Shown here: piece after piece, positions 1 through 5,987 of the stretch
Layout of the letters: each line of letters starts with the position of its first letter
Position numbering within the stretch: the first letter of the stretch is position 1
The notes under the pieces: generated by a model
Database searches by the model: none
What the model was told of the DNA's origin: nothing
What the model saw: the letters and a program-made list of their open reading frames with translations, nothing else
Position numbers and translations under genes: made by a program
Assembly: GCA_026391115.1 (NCBI GenBank)
Contig: JAPLER010000109.1
Location: forward strand, 1 to 17,779
From: Bacteroidota bacterium
GTDB taxonomy: Bacteria; Bacteroidota; Bacteroidia; Chitinophagales; Chitinophagaceae
Reading direction: 5' to 3'
DNA length: 17,779 nucleotides

Positions 1-581
1 ATATCAATTAAAACGAATATTACTGTTAAAATCCATAAAGGAAATCCCTCCCCTATGTGCTGAAAAATTCTATAGCGTGGAGACAATGTAGTTGTAGCAA
101 TAGCCACAGCAACTATTGCTGCATTGCTGCCTTCAAATAGATAAGTAGAGTCTATTCTACTTGAAATAAATGGAATGTAAGAGGCAGATAAAACAAAGAA
201 TAAACCACCTACAAATCCACCATACAAAAAAACAGGAATGAGTTTTTTGTTGCCTACCAAATCTTGCAACACATAACCAAAAGCCCATAGCCATAACATA
301 TTGCTTATAAAACCAATAATGCTAAAGTGAGAAAACATATATACGAGCAATGTCCAAGGCTTACTTAATAACTCGTGTGCTTGTGGCGATACAGAAAACC
401 AGTAAAATGTTTTTGAAAGAAACTGTTGTTCTGCCACTTCTTTAGTACTATCAATTTTATAAACTATATATATAAATTGCAGTAAAACAAATAGAAATGC
501 ATTAATGCCAAATAAAATAACCAGTGCATTATTGTTTTGCCCCAATGTTGGTTTTTTATCAAAATAATCTCTTTGTCCCAT
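1..581 (-). CDS. Rhomboid-family intramembrane protein, partial (C-terminus beyond the window), probable pseudoprotease
   Basis: Translating the minus strand from the ATG at 579-581 gives an uninterrupted 193-residue reading frame running off the left edge. Residues 18-42 form a first membrane helix. About 40 polar residues follow, then helices near 84-106, 112-134, 152-166 and from about 181. The segment NMLWLWAFGYVL (94-105) and the later RYRIFxxxxxGxPLWILT pattern are typical of Bacteroidota rhomboids. Active rhomboids carry HxxxxHxxxN in helix 2. Here H85 and N94 are kept but the middle His is G90. The catalytic GxSG-type motif reads G151-S152-N153-A154, placing Asn where the nucleophilic Ser should be. 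The helix carrying the catalytic His lies outside the window. The family call is firm from topology and motifs; the loss of protease activity is inferred. The gene diverges from fumarase and has its own promoter candidate. Confidence 0.8.
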   Translation of the reverse strand, partial: MGQRDYFDKKPTLGQNNNALVILFGINAFLFVLLQFIYIVYKIDSTKEVAEQQFLSKTFYWFSVSPQAHELLSKPWTLLVYMFSHFSIIGFISNMLWLWAFGYVLQDLVGNKKLIPVFLYGGFVGGLFFVLSASYIPFISSRIDSTYLFEGSNAAIVAVAIATTTLSPRYRIFQHIGEGFPLWILTVIFVLID

Positions 582-600
582 AAATATTTAAATCGAGCAG

Positions 601-608
601 CAAATCTA
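601..608 (-). promoter_or_regulatory. Candidate -7 promoter element of the rhomboid gene
   Basis: Read on the minus strand, 608 to 601 is TAGATTTG, an exact match to the Bacteroidota -7 consensus TAnnTTTG, followed by C. It lies 19 nt upstream of the ATG at 581. I see no clear TTG at -33, so this rests on one half of the promoter. Confidence 0.45.
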
Positions 609-678
609 ATATTGATACGATGTCGTGTAAGGAAATATTTTAGAATGAAATAGTAAAGACAATAAAAACTTCAAACTA

Positions 679-686
679 TACATTTG
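679..686 (+). promoter_or_regulatory. Candidate -7 promoter element of fumC
   Basis: TACATTTG matches TAnnTTTG exactly and lies 31 nt before the fumC ATG, giving a short A-rich leader without a Shine-Dalgarno sequence, as is usual in Bacteroidota. The same octamer followed by C precedes the M3 peptidase and thymidylate synthase genes. No clear -33 TTG is visible. Confidence 0.5.
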
Positions 687-717
687 CACCCAATAATCAA
701 TAATTAATCATCAAACA

Positions 718-2118
718 ATGGAATATCGTATTGAAAAAGACACAATGGGCGAAGTAAAAGTGCCTATTAATGTGTATTGGGGAGCTCAAACGCAACGTAG
801 TATTGACAATTTTAAAATTGCTCAAGACATTAACAAAATGCCTAAAGAAATTATTGCTGCATTTGCATATTTAAAACACGCAGCAGCTTTAGCAAATAAC
901 GAATTGGGTGTTTTACCAAATGAAAAGAAAGATGCTATTGGAGTTGTTTGCAACGAAATTTTGGAAGGCAAATTAAACGACCAATTTCCTTTGGTAGTGT
1001 GGCAAACAGGTAGTGGCACACAAAGCAATATGAATGTAAATGAAGTGGTGGCTTATCGTGCACACGTTATTAATGGTGGAGCTTTGGGCGATAAAGAAAA
1101 ATTTCTTCATCCGAATGATGATGTAAATAAATCTCAATCATCAAACGATACTTTTCCTACTGCAATGCACATTGCTGCATATAAAATTTTGATAGAAACC
1201 ACTATTCCCGGTATTGAAAAATTACGTGATACTTTGGCTGCAAAAAGCAAGGAGTTTATGCACGTGGTAAAAATTGGTCGAACACACTTTATGGATGCTA
1301 CACCATTAACAGTTGGGCAAGAAATGAGTGGCTATGTTTCTCAATTAAATCACGGATTAAAAGCCATAAAAAATACATTAGCACATTTAAGTGAATTGGC
1401 TTTGGGTGGTACGGCTGTTGGTACAGGAATTAATACACCAAAAGGTTACGACGTTTGTGTTGCAAAACATATTGCTGCACTAACAGGTTTGCCTTTTATT
1501 ACTGCTGAAAATAAATTTGAAGCATTGGCTGCACACGATGCAATTGTTGAAGCACACGGAGCATTGAAAACTGTTGCTGTTAGTTTAATGAAAATTGCCA
1601 ATGATATTCGTATGCTTTCTAGTGGTCCAAGAAGCGGTATTGGCGAATTATTTATTCCAGATAATGAACCAGGAAGCAGCATTATGCCAGGCAAGGTGAA
1701 CCCTACACAATGTGAGGCTTTAACAATGATTGCTGCCCAAGTTATGGGTAATGATGTTGCAATAAATATTGGTGGTAGTATGGGTCATTTTGAATTGAAT
1801 GTTTTTAAACCTATGATGATTTATAACTTTTTGCATAGTGCCAGATTAATTGGTGATGGCTGTGTAAGTTTCAACGATAAATGTGCTGTTGGCATTGAGC
1901 CATTGGAAGCCAATATTAAAAAGCACGTTGATAATAGCTTGATGTTGGTAACAGCTTTAAACACAAAAATTGGTTATTATAAAGCTGCTGAAATTGCACA
2001 AACTGCACATAAAAACCATAGCACATTGAAAGAAACTGCCATTGCTTTGGGTTATGTAACTGCCGAAGAGTTTGATGCTTGGGTAGTGCCTGTAGAAATG
2101 TGTGGAGAGATTAAGTAA
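718..2118 (+). CDS. fumC: Class II fumarate hydratase (fumarase C)
   Basis: This is the cytoplasmic TCA-cycle enzyme that interconverts fumarate and malate, a homotetramer without an iron-sulfur cluster. At 466 residues it has the usual length of FumC. Family motifs appear in order: GSGTQSNMNVNEV (98-110), HPNDDVNKSQSSND (131-144), GRTHFMDATPLT (187-198, with H190 matching the catalytic His of E. coli FumC), GGTAVGTGIN (230-239), and the fumarase/aspartase superfamily signature GSSIMPGKVN (319-328) whose serine loop carries the catalytic base. The combination of HPNDDVNKSQSSND and GRTHFMDATPLT favours fumarase over aspartase or argininosuccinate lyase. The ATG is preceded by an A/T-rich leader and the gene is followed by a strong hairpin terminator, so it is probably monocistronic. 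Nothing in it looks damaged. Confidence 0.97.
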   Translation: MEYRIEKDTMGEVKVPINVYWGAQTQRSIDNFKIAQDINKMPKEIIAAFAYLKHAAALANNELGVLPNEKKDAIGVVCNEILEGKLNDQFPLVVWQTGSGTQSNMNVNEVVAYRAHVINGGALGDKEKFLHPNDDVNKSQSSNDTFPTAMHIAAYKILIETTIPGIEKLRDTLAAKSKEFMHVVKIGRTHFMDATPLTVGQEMSGYVSQLNHGLKAIKNTLAHLSELALGGTAVGTGINTPKGYDVCVAKHIAALTGLPFITAENKFEALAAHDAIVEAHGALKTVAVSLMKIANDIRMLSSGPRSGIGELFIPDNEPGSSIMPGKVNPTQCEALTMIAAQVMGNDVAINIGGSMGHFELNVFKPMMIYNFLHSARLIGDGCVSFNDKCAVGIEPLEANIKKHVDNSLMLVTALNTKIGYYKAAEIAQTAHKNHSTLKETAIALGYVTAEEFDAWVVPVEMCGEIK

Positions 2119-2142
2119 ACAATTAACAAACAAAATGAATAT

Positions 2143-2174
2143 AAAAGAGTAAGAAGATTTCTTACTCTTTTTTT
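2143..2174 (+). terminator. Intrinsic terminator of fumC
   Basis: A perfect 13-bp stem is formed by 2143-2155 and 2159-2171 with the 3-nt loop GAT (2156-2158). The 3' arm runs into a T run ending at 2174. It begins 25 nt after the fumC stop codon. Confidence 0.85.
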
Positions 2175-2430
2175 ATGAATAATATCCTCGATTATAACTG
2201 ATTATTTTTTTGGTTATAAAAAACCAACCCCATATTTTAGCAACTCATTACTACTTTCTCCTCGATAATTTATTTGTTTCATTTGGTTTTTTTAAACCTA
2301 CATTTTTAACAAGGCTTTGAAAGCCTGTTAAAAATAATTATTATGTACCTGTTGCTCTATGTAAAAACATACCCTGCTGTATTGTAATTAGCTGCAACGC
2401 CAAATTATTAATTTATTAAAACAATTTAAA
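2175..2430. other. Intergenic region with three short inverted repeats, no gene seen
   Basis: These 256 bp separate the fumC terminator from the first lipoprotein gene. They hold a 6-bp inverted repeat (TTGGTT at 2210-2215, AACCAA at 2222-2227), a 5-bp one (GGTTT at 2285-2289, AAACC at 2294-2298) and a long hairpin at 2303-2334. A near match to the -7 consensus, TACATTTT, sits at 2299-2306 and overlaps the long hairpin. No convincing reading frame is present. Confidence 0.5.
2303..2334. repeat. Long inverted repeat upstream of the lipoprotein pair
   Basis: The arms 2303-2317 and 2321-2334 pair over 14 bp with a single bulged A and a TGA loop. The outer pairs are T5 against A5, so the hairpin has no free T tract after it and is not a classical terminator on either strand. 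It lies about 100 nt before the ATG at 2431 and could be an operator or a 5' leader structure. Confidence 0.55.
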
Positions 2431-3591
2431 ATGAAACAAACAAAATTGCTGTTGCTACTTGCAGTTATTTTAAGTAGCATAATGGGAGGATGTAAAAAAA
2501 ATTACACCGAAGTAAATCTTGATTCAGATAGTCCTGAATTGCAAGTACTAAAGGAGCGTTTTAAAATTATTGAAAGAGCAAAATCTTATTATAAAGAGCA
2601 CTATGTAGCTCCTTCTGCTAAAATAGAAGACGTTTCAAATGCTGGGAGTTATGAAAATTCAACTCCTAACTGGGATGAAGCATATATTGGTGTAGTTGGT
2701 GATAAAGGAGATGTAGTAATTGTCCCTTTACATTACGACTCTAAAATTATTTTCAAACAAAGTAATAACGTTGCTCTTCCGATAAATGAAGCTAAAAGAT
2801 TGTGGATGGATGAAACATCTACTGGAGTTTTTACTATGGAAGAAGTAACAACTTTGCAGATAGATAAAGCATCATCTGCAACACCTATTTCCAAAGAATT
2901 AATTATTGTAAAAGATTTAGTTGATAACACAGAAGATGTTTTCATTAAAGATGTTACTAATATGGAGCCAGCATCACTTTCTCGTAACCCAGATAATAAT
3001 ATTGGAGCAGATTGCGAGTTATGGGGAATGTACTATTCGGTAACAGATATTGTTACTGGTGCTACCATTAGCGAAACTTTGTTATACTATTTTAAAGTTT
3101 GTCCAAAAGGAGGAGGAAGTGGTGGTGGTGGCAGTTCTGCCCCAGCAGACCCAGCAGACACACCACCAGACTACACACCTTCCGAAGGGCATAAACTAAA
3201 AACTTGGTTTGTAGGTATTGCATTTAAAATGAAAAAAATTACAATACCATTAGACCCGACGGATATATTGGGATTAGGACCAACACAAACCGTTGATGGA
3301 CCAGATGTTGATTATCATGCTGAGGTATATGCTAATCTTCATCTAATAGGAAAGCTAACTAACTTTGGGTGGAGCTTTGACGCAAGTACCAAAAATTTGG
3401 GTGAAAACATTAAAAATATAGTTCAAAGGAGCGGTAGTCCTGCTAGTTACACAAAAATTTACTCAGAGATGGTTATTAGCCCATTATCTGTTGCTTTAAC
3501 TCATAGTGTCAAAGGAACTATTAGCATAAAAAATGAGAAAGATAGGGAACTAAAAGAAAATCAAGTTTACTTAGCTAGTACATGTTTTTAA
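2431..3591 (+). CDS. Lipoprotein of unknown function with a Gly/Ser/Pro-rich linker
   Basis: I do not recognise this 386-residue protein. It starts with a lipoprotein signal peptide: MKQTK, a Leu-rich core, then a loose lipobox MGGC with the lipidated Cys at 21. It is therefore predicted to be exported and membrane-anchored. Residues 22-226 are a first mixed domain with K/E-rich helical segments (about 36-58) and Cys at 195 and 224. A flexible linker at 227-250 is almost pure Gly and Ser, followed by Pro, Ala and Asp. Residues 255-386 form a second domain rich in beta-forming segments, ending with a Cys at 385. The architecture suggests two exported modules joined by a flexible tether. Only 3 nt separate it from the next lipoprotein gene, so the two are almost certainly cotranscribed and may act together. 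No enzymatic motif is visible. Confidence 0.8.
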   Translation: MKQTKLLLLLAVILSSIMGGCKKNYTEVNLDSDSPELQVLKERFKIIERAKSYYKEHYVAPSAKIEDVSNAGSYENSTPNWDEAYIGVVGDKGDVVIVPLHYDSKIIFKQSNNVALPINEAKRLWMDETSTGVFTMEEVTTLQIDKASSATPISKELIIVKDLVDNTEDVFIKDVTNMEPASLSRNPDNNIGADCELWGMYYSVTDIVTGATISETLLYYFKVCPKGGGSGGGGSSAPADPADTPPDYTPSEGHKLKTWFVGIAFKMKKITIPLDPTDILGLGPTQTVDGPDVDYHAEVYANLHLIGKLTNFGWSFDASTKNLGENIKNIVQRSGSPASYTKIYSEMVISPLSVALTHSVKGTISIKNEKDRELKENQVYLASTCF

Positions 3592-3594
3592 TTT

Positions 3595-4353
3595 ATGAAT
3601 AGAAATTTAATAATAGTTTTTGCAATTACTTGTTTGTATGCCTGTACAAATAAGTTTGGTAAAACCCAACTTCAAACGGGTGAAATTATTTTTGTAAACA
3701 AGCATTACAGTAAGAATATAAAAAAGTATTACTATATAGATACGAGTGGTTTGACAAGAATTATATATAAAGACAGTATCACCATCTGCAATCAATATTG
3801 TACTTATTCTGTAACAGATTCCAATGGTATTAAGCGTACTTGGGATAGTATATCTGGTTATGTTTATGCAGATAGAAAAACAAAGTCTTTTTATTTTTAT
3901 ACAAAACTAGACCCTAAATGTAAGTTTGAATACAAGTGGTATGACGATTCTGTCAATACTAATAAACATGCAGCTGGCTGGCGGTATTTTAGAATTGAGA
4001 AAGAACCATATATTAAAGATTATAGATTAACTACAGATACTATAATTAATGACAAAACCTATAAACGAGTAATTGCTACTAAAATGGTTGACTGTACAGA
4101 TGGCAAACAACATTTGTTTACCGAAACAGGTTTTTTACTTTGCGAAAGAAAAGGTACGATGTTTCATTTAGATAATGTTGTATACGATAGCCTAGGTTGT
4201 CCAATGGTAATGTATCAGCAAGATATAGAAGGAGTTTCAGGTGTTTTTAGTAAAGAGATAGAACAGATAGATAGGCCTTTAACTAAGTTTGAAAGGAAAA
4301 TATTTGCTGCTTGGGAGCGTAATGCACGAAAAAATCCGGTAACCAAAGAATAA
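3595..4353 (+). CDS. Small lipoprotein of unknown function, second gene of a two-gene operon
   Basis: The 252-residue product begins with a short signal peptide and a good lipobox LYAC, giving a lipidated Cys at 17. The rest is rich in Tyr, Lys and Asp, with alternating patterns suggesting a beta-rich fold, for example the YYYIDTSGLTRIIY segment. I cannot assign it to a family and see no catalytic motif. It starts 3 nt after the stop of the preceding lipoprotein gene, which implies translational coupling or at least a common mRNA, and it is followed by a strong hairpin terminator that closes the operon. The C-terminal 25 residues are strongly basic. Confidence 0.75.
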   Translation: MNRNLIIVFAITCLYACTNKFGKTQLQTGEIIFVNKHYSKNIKKYYYIDTSGLTRIIYKDSITICNQYCTYSVTDSNGIKRTWDSISGYVYADRKTKSFYFYTKLDPKCKFEYKWYDDSVNTNKHAAGWRYFRIEKEPYIKDYRLTTDTIINDKTYKRVIATKMVDCTDGKQHLFTETGFLLCERKGTMFHLDNVVYDSLGCPMVMYQQDIEGVSGVFSKEIEQIDRPLTKFERKIFAAWERNARKNPVTKE

Positions 4354-4359
4354 TTTTTT

Positions 4360-4402
4360 AATCGTTGTTGTTTGCTATTGGCAAACAACAACGATTTCTT
4401 TA
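4360..4402 (+). terminator. Strong hairpin terminator of the lipoprotein operon
   Basis: A perfect 16-bp stem pairs 4360-4375 with 4381-4396 around the loop TATTG, followed by a T-rich stretch (4395-4401). It starts 6 nt after the stop codon of the second lipoprotein gene. The arms carry a GTTGTTGTTTG core. Confidence 0.8.
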
Positions 4403-4421
4403 CTAACATCAAAAAGTAAAA

Positions 4422-4478
4422 TATTGTTGGTTTAAGCACACAACAATAGCGAATACCAAAGGCTAAGTCATTATTGTT
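4422..4478. repeat. Alternating TATTGTT / AACAATA boxes upstream of an OMP-like gene
   Basis: TATTGTTG at 4422-4429 is a perfect inverted repeat of CAACAATA at 4441-4448 (11-nt spacer). A third box TATTGTT at 4472-4478 could pair with the same central copy. The two pairings exclude each other. They lie just before the ATG at 4490 and could be operator half-sites or alternative RNA hairpins. Confidence 0.4.
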
Positions 4479-4489
4479 AAATTTCCTTG

Positions 4490-5173
4490 ATGAAAAAAAT
4501 AAGCATTACATTATTTATTACATTTTTAGCAGGTGTTTCATTAGCACAAACCCAATCAAAAACAAATTTTGAATTTGGTATAAGATATAGGATTACACCC
4601 ATATACTTAAGCACACAAAGTTCTAGTGGATATTACAGCAACAATCCATATTCAATTGAACCAGATAAACAAATGATAGGGTACTCTTTAATCACTGGAT
4701 TCGAACAAATATTAAGTTCCAAATTCTCTTTAAATTTTCACCTTGCAACAAGGTATCATTATAAAATGACAGAATACAACACTAGCGTCGGAGCCAATAA
4801 TATTATTAAAGATTTCTTCTTTGATCATATTATCGGTGTAAATTATAAACTAATACATCGAAAAAAATTTGATTTAGCAATTGGATTTGGTTTTTCAAGT
4901 TGCAATCATAATAGCGACTACTCCTATACAATTAAAGAACCAATACCAGGCAGACCTATAAGTGACTCTGGATTTCATATTTATAACCGAACTTTAAAAT
5001 TTGAAACAACCGATTTTCCAATTACAATGACTTTTCCAAATGTAAAATTTTCAATTGTTCCTTCAATTAATAGTAGTGGTAATGACTTCGAAATTCAGGG
5101 TTCTAGATTTCTATTATTAAATTTTAATTTATTATACAGCATTAATATTCCTAAAAAGAAAAGCAAAGAATAG
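4490..5173 (+). CDS. Small outer-membrane beta-barrel-like protein, function unknown
   Basis: The start is taken at the ATG 4490-4492, giving MKKISITLF; a TTG one codon upstream is in frame but has no support. The 227-residue product has a clear Sec signal peptide with cleavage after SLA (residue 19, next residue Gln), common in Bacteroidota. The mature part alternates hydrophobic and polar residues with many Tyr, Phe, Ser and Asn, as in 8-10-strand outer-membrane barrels, and starts with a strand-like FEFGIRYRITPIY segment. The C-terminus is Lys-rich after the last strand (about 208-220) rather than ending in Phe, which is somewhat atypical. The gene stands alone after the lipoprotein terminator. 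The barrel call comes from sequence pattern only; no specific family is recognised. Confidence 0.7.
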   Translation: MKKISITLFITFLAGVSLAQTQSKTNFEFGIRYRITPIYLSTQSSSGYYSNNPYSIEPDKQMIGYSLITGFEQILSSKFSLNFHLATRYHYKMTEYNTSVGANNIIKDFFFDHIIGVNYKLIHRKKFDLAIGFGFSSCNHNSDYSYTIKEPIPGRPISDSGFHIYNRTLKFETTDFPITMTFPNVKFSIVPSINSSGNDFEIQGSRFLLLNFNLLYSINIPKKKSKE

Positions 5174-5254
5174 TTTTTCTCAATTTGTTGGCTTGATATC
5201 CTTCCTTACCGATAGTTGTGTTTTTTACCAATACCAAAAAAATTAGAAAGACCT

Positions 5255-5288
5255 AAAAGAGCAGGGCATTTTCTTATGCCTTTCTTTT
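5255..5288 (+). terminator. Hairpin with T-rich tail between the OMP-like gene and the DUF4440 gene
   Basis: AAAAGA (5255-5260) and AGGGCAT (5263-5269) pair with ATGCCTT (5276-5282) and TCTTTT (5283-5288), giving 13 pairs including one G-T wobble and a 2-nt bulge. T-rich sequence continues to about 5296. It may terminate the upstream gene. It ends only 23 nt before the next ATG, so it could also act as a leader structure. Confidence 0.4.
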
Positions 5289-5311
5289 ATCTTTCCATAA
5301 AAATATCAAAA

Positions 5312-5734
5312 ATGAAAAAAATATTAATACCCATTTTTTGTTGCATTGTATTATCATCGTTTGCACAAAACAAAAATGAAACTGCCATTAGAAAAATGCT
5401 TGCAGCACAAGAAGCAGCCTGGAACAATGGCGACCTTGAAAAATTTATGATTGGCTATTGGAACAACGATAGCCTATTATTTATTGGTAAAAATGGACCC
5501 AAATATGGCTACAACACCACACTTGACAACTACAAAAAAGGATATGGCGATACTACAAAAATGGGCAAATTTACCAGCACCATTTTAAATATGAAAAAGT
5601 TAAGTAGTAAATATTATTTTGTGGTAGGCAAATGGTATTTAAAAAGAAGTATAGGCGATGTAAGTGGTCATTACACTTTATTAATCAAAAAAATAAAAGG
5701 AGAATGGGTGATAGTTGCAGACCATAGTAGCTAG
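5312..5734 (+). CDS. Exported DUF4440 / NTF2-like (SnoaL-like) protein
   Basis: The start is placed at the ATG 5312 (MKKILIP), not at the in-frame TTG at 5216. Only the ATG start puts a signal peptide at the N-terminus, and the 32 extra residues contain no domain. The product is 140 residues. A Sec signal with cleavage after SFA (residue 18) predicts export, probably to the periplasm. The mature protein follows the DUF4440 pattern: an N-terminal helix AIRKMLAAQEAAWNNGDLE (25-43), then FMIGYWNNDSLLFIG, and a final sheet with FVVGKWYLKR (103-112), GHYTLLIKKIKGEWVIVADHSS (119-140). Members share the cone-shaped NTF2-like fold and are mostly uncharacterised; some bind small molecules. No catalytic residue can be assigned. 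The gene is alone and ends in a strong terminator. Confidence 0.82.
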   Translation: MKKILIPIFCCIVLSSFAQNKNETAIRKMLAAQEAAWNNGDLEKFMIGYWNNDSLLFIGKNGPKYGYNTTLDNYKKGYGDTTKMGKFTSTILNMKKLSSKYYFVVGKWYLKRSIGDVSGHYTLLIKKIKGEWVIVADHSS

Positions 5735-5745
5735 TAAATTTTTTA

Positions 5746-5799
5746 GCCACCAATGCACTACTATTCTGTTTTATGTGTGCATTTGTGGCGTATTTTTTT
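5746..5799 (+). terminator. Intrinsic terminator of the DUF4440 gene
   Basis: GCCACCAATGCAC (5746-5758) pairs with GTGCATTTGTGGC (5777-5789) with one mismatch, across an 18-nt loop. T7 follows at 5793-5799. It lies 11 nt after the stop codon. Confidence 0.8.
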
Positions 5800-5837
5800 G
5801 GTGATTCAATATCTATCAATTTACTATTTGTAAAATA

Positions 5838-5871
5838 TTTGTACATATAATACAAAACTCCTTTAATATTG
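5838..5871 (+). promoter_or_regulatory. Possible promoter of rho
   Basis: TTTG at 5838-5841 and TAATATTG at 5864-5871 (one mismatch to TAnnTTTG) are separated by 22 nt, within the range used in Bacteroidota. This would leave a leader of roughly 110 nt holding a small 7-bp hairpin at 5878-5895 (AAAACCA/TGGTTTT). No stronger candidate is present before the rho ATG. Confidence 0.3.
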
Positions 5872-5987
5872 CACTACAAAACCATCATTGGTTTTAACGA
5901 TTCCTACAGAGTATTTGATTCGATTCCCAAATTTTCATTTTCATTTATCCCTGTTTCTAAAAAAAATAATACACAAGAAATATTTTT

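Noticed and set aside
2431..4353. Lipoprotein pair as a SusC/SusD-type uptake locus or toxin-immunity pair
   Set aside because: Neither protein has a TonB-dependent barrel, SusD features, toxin motif or immunity features; the resemblance is only in being adjacent lipoproteins.
5216..5311. N-terminal extension of the DUF4440 protein from a TTG codon
   Set aside because: The extension runs through a hairpin and would bury the signal peptide that starts cleanly at ATG 5312.
5845..5853. TATAAT-like hexamer as an E. coli-type -10 box for rho
   Set aside because: Bacteroidota housekeeping promoters use a different -7 element; in AT-rich DNA TATAAT is expected often by chance.
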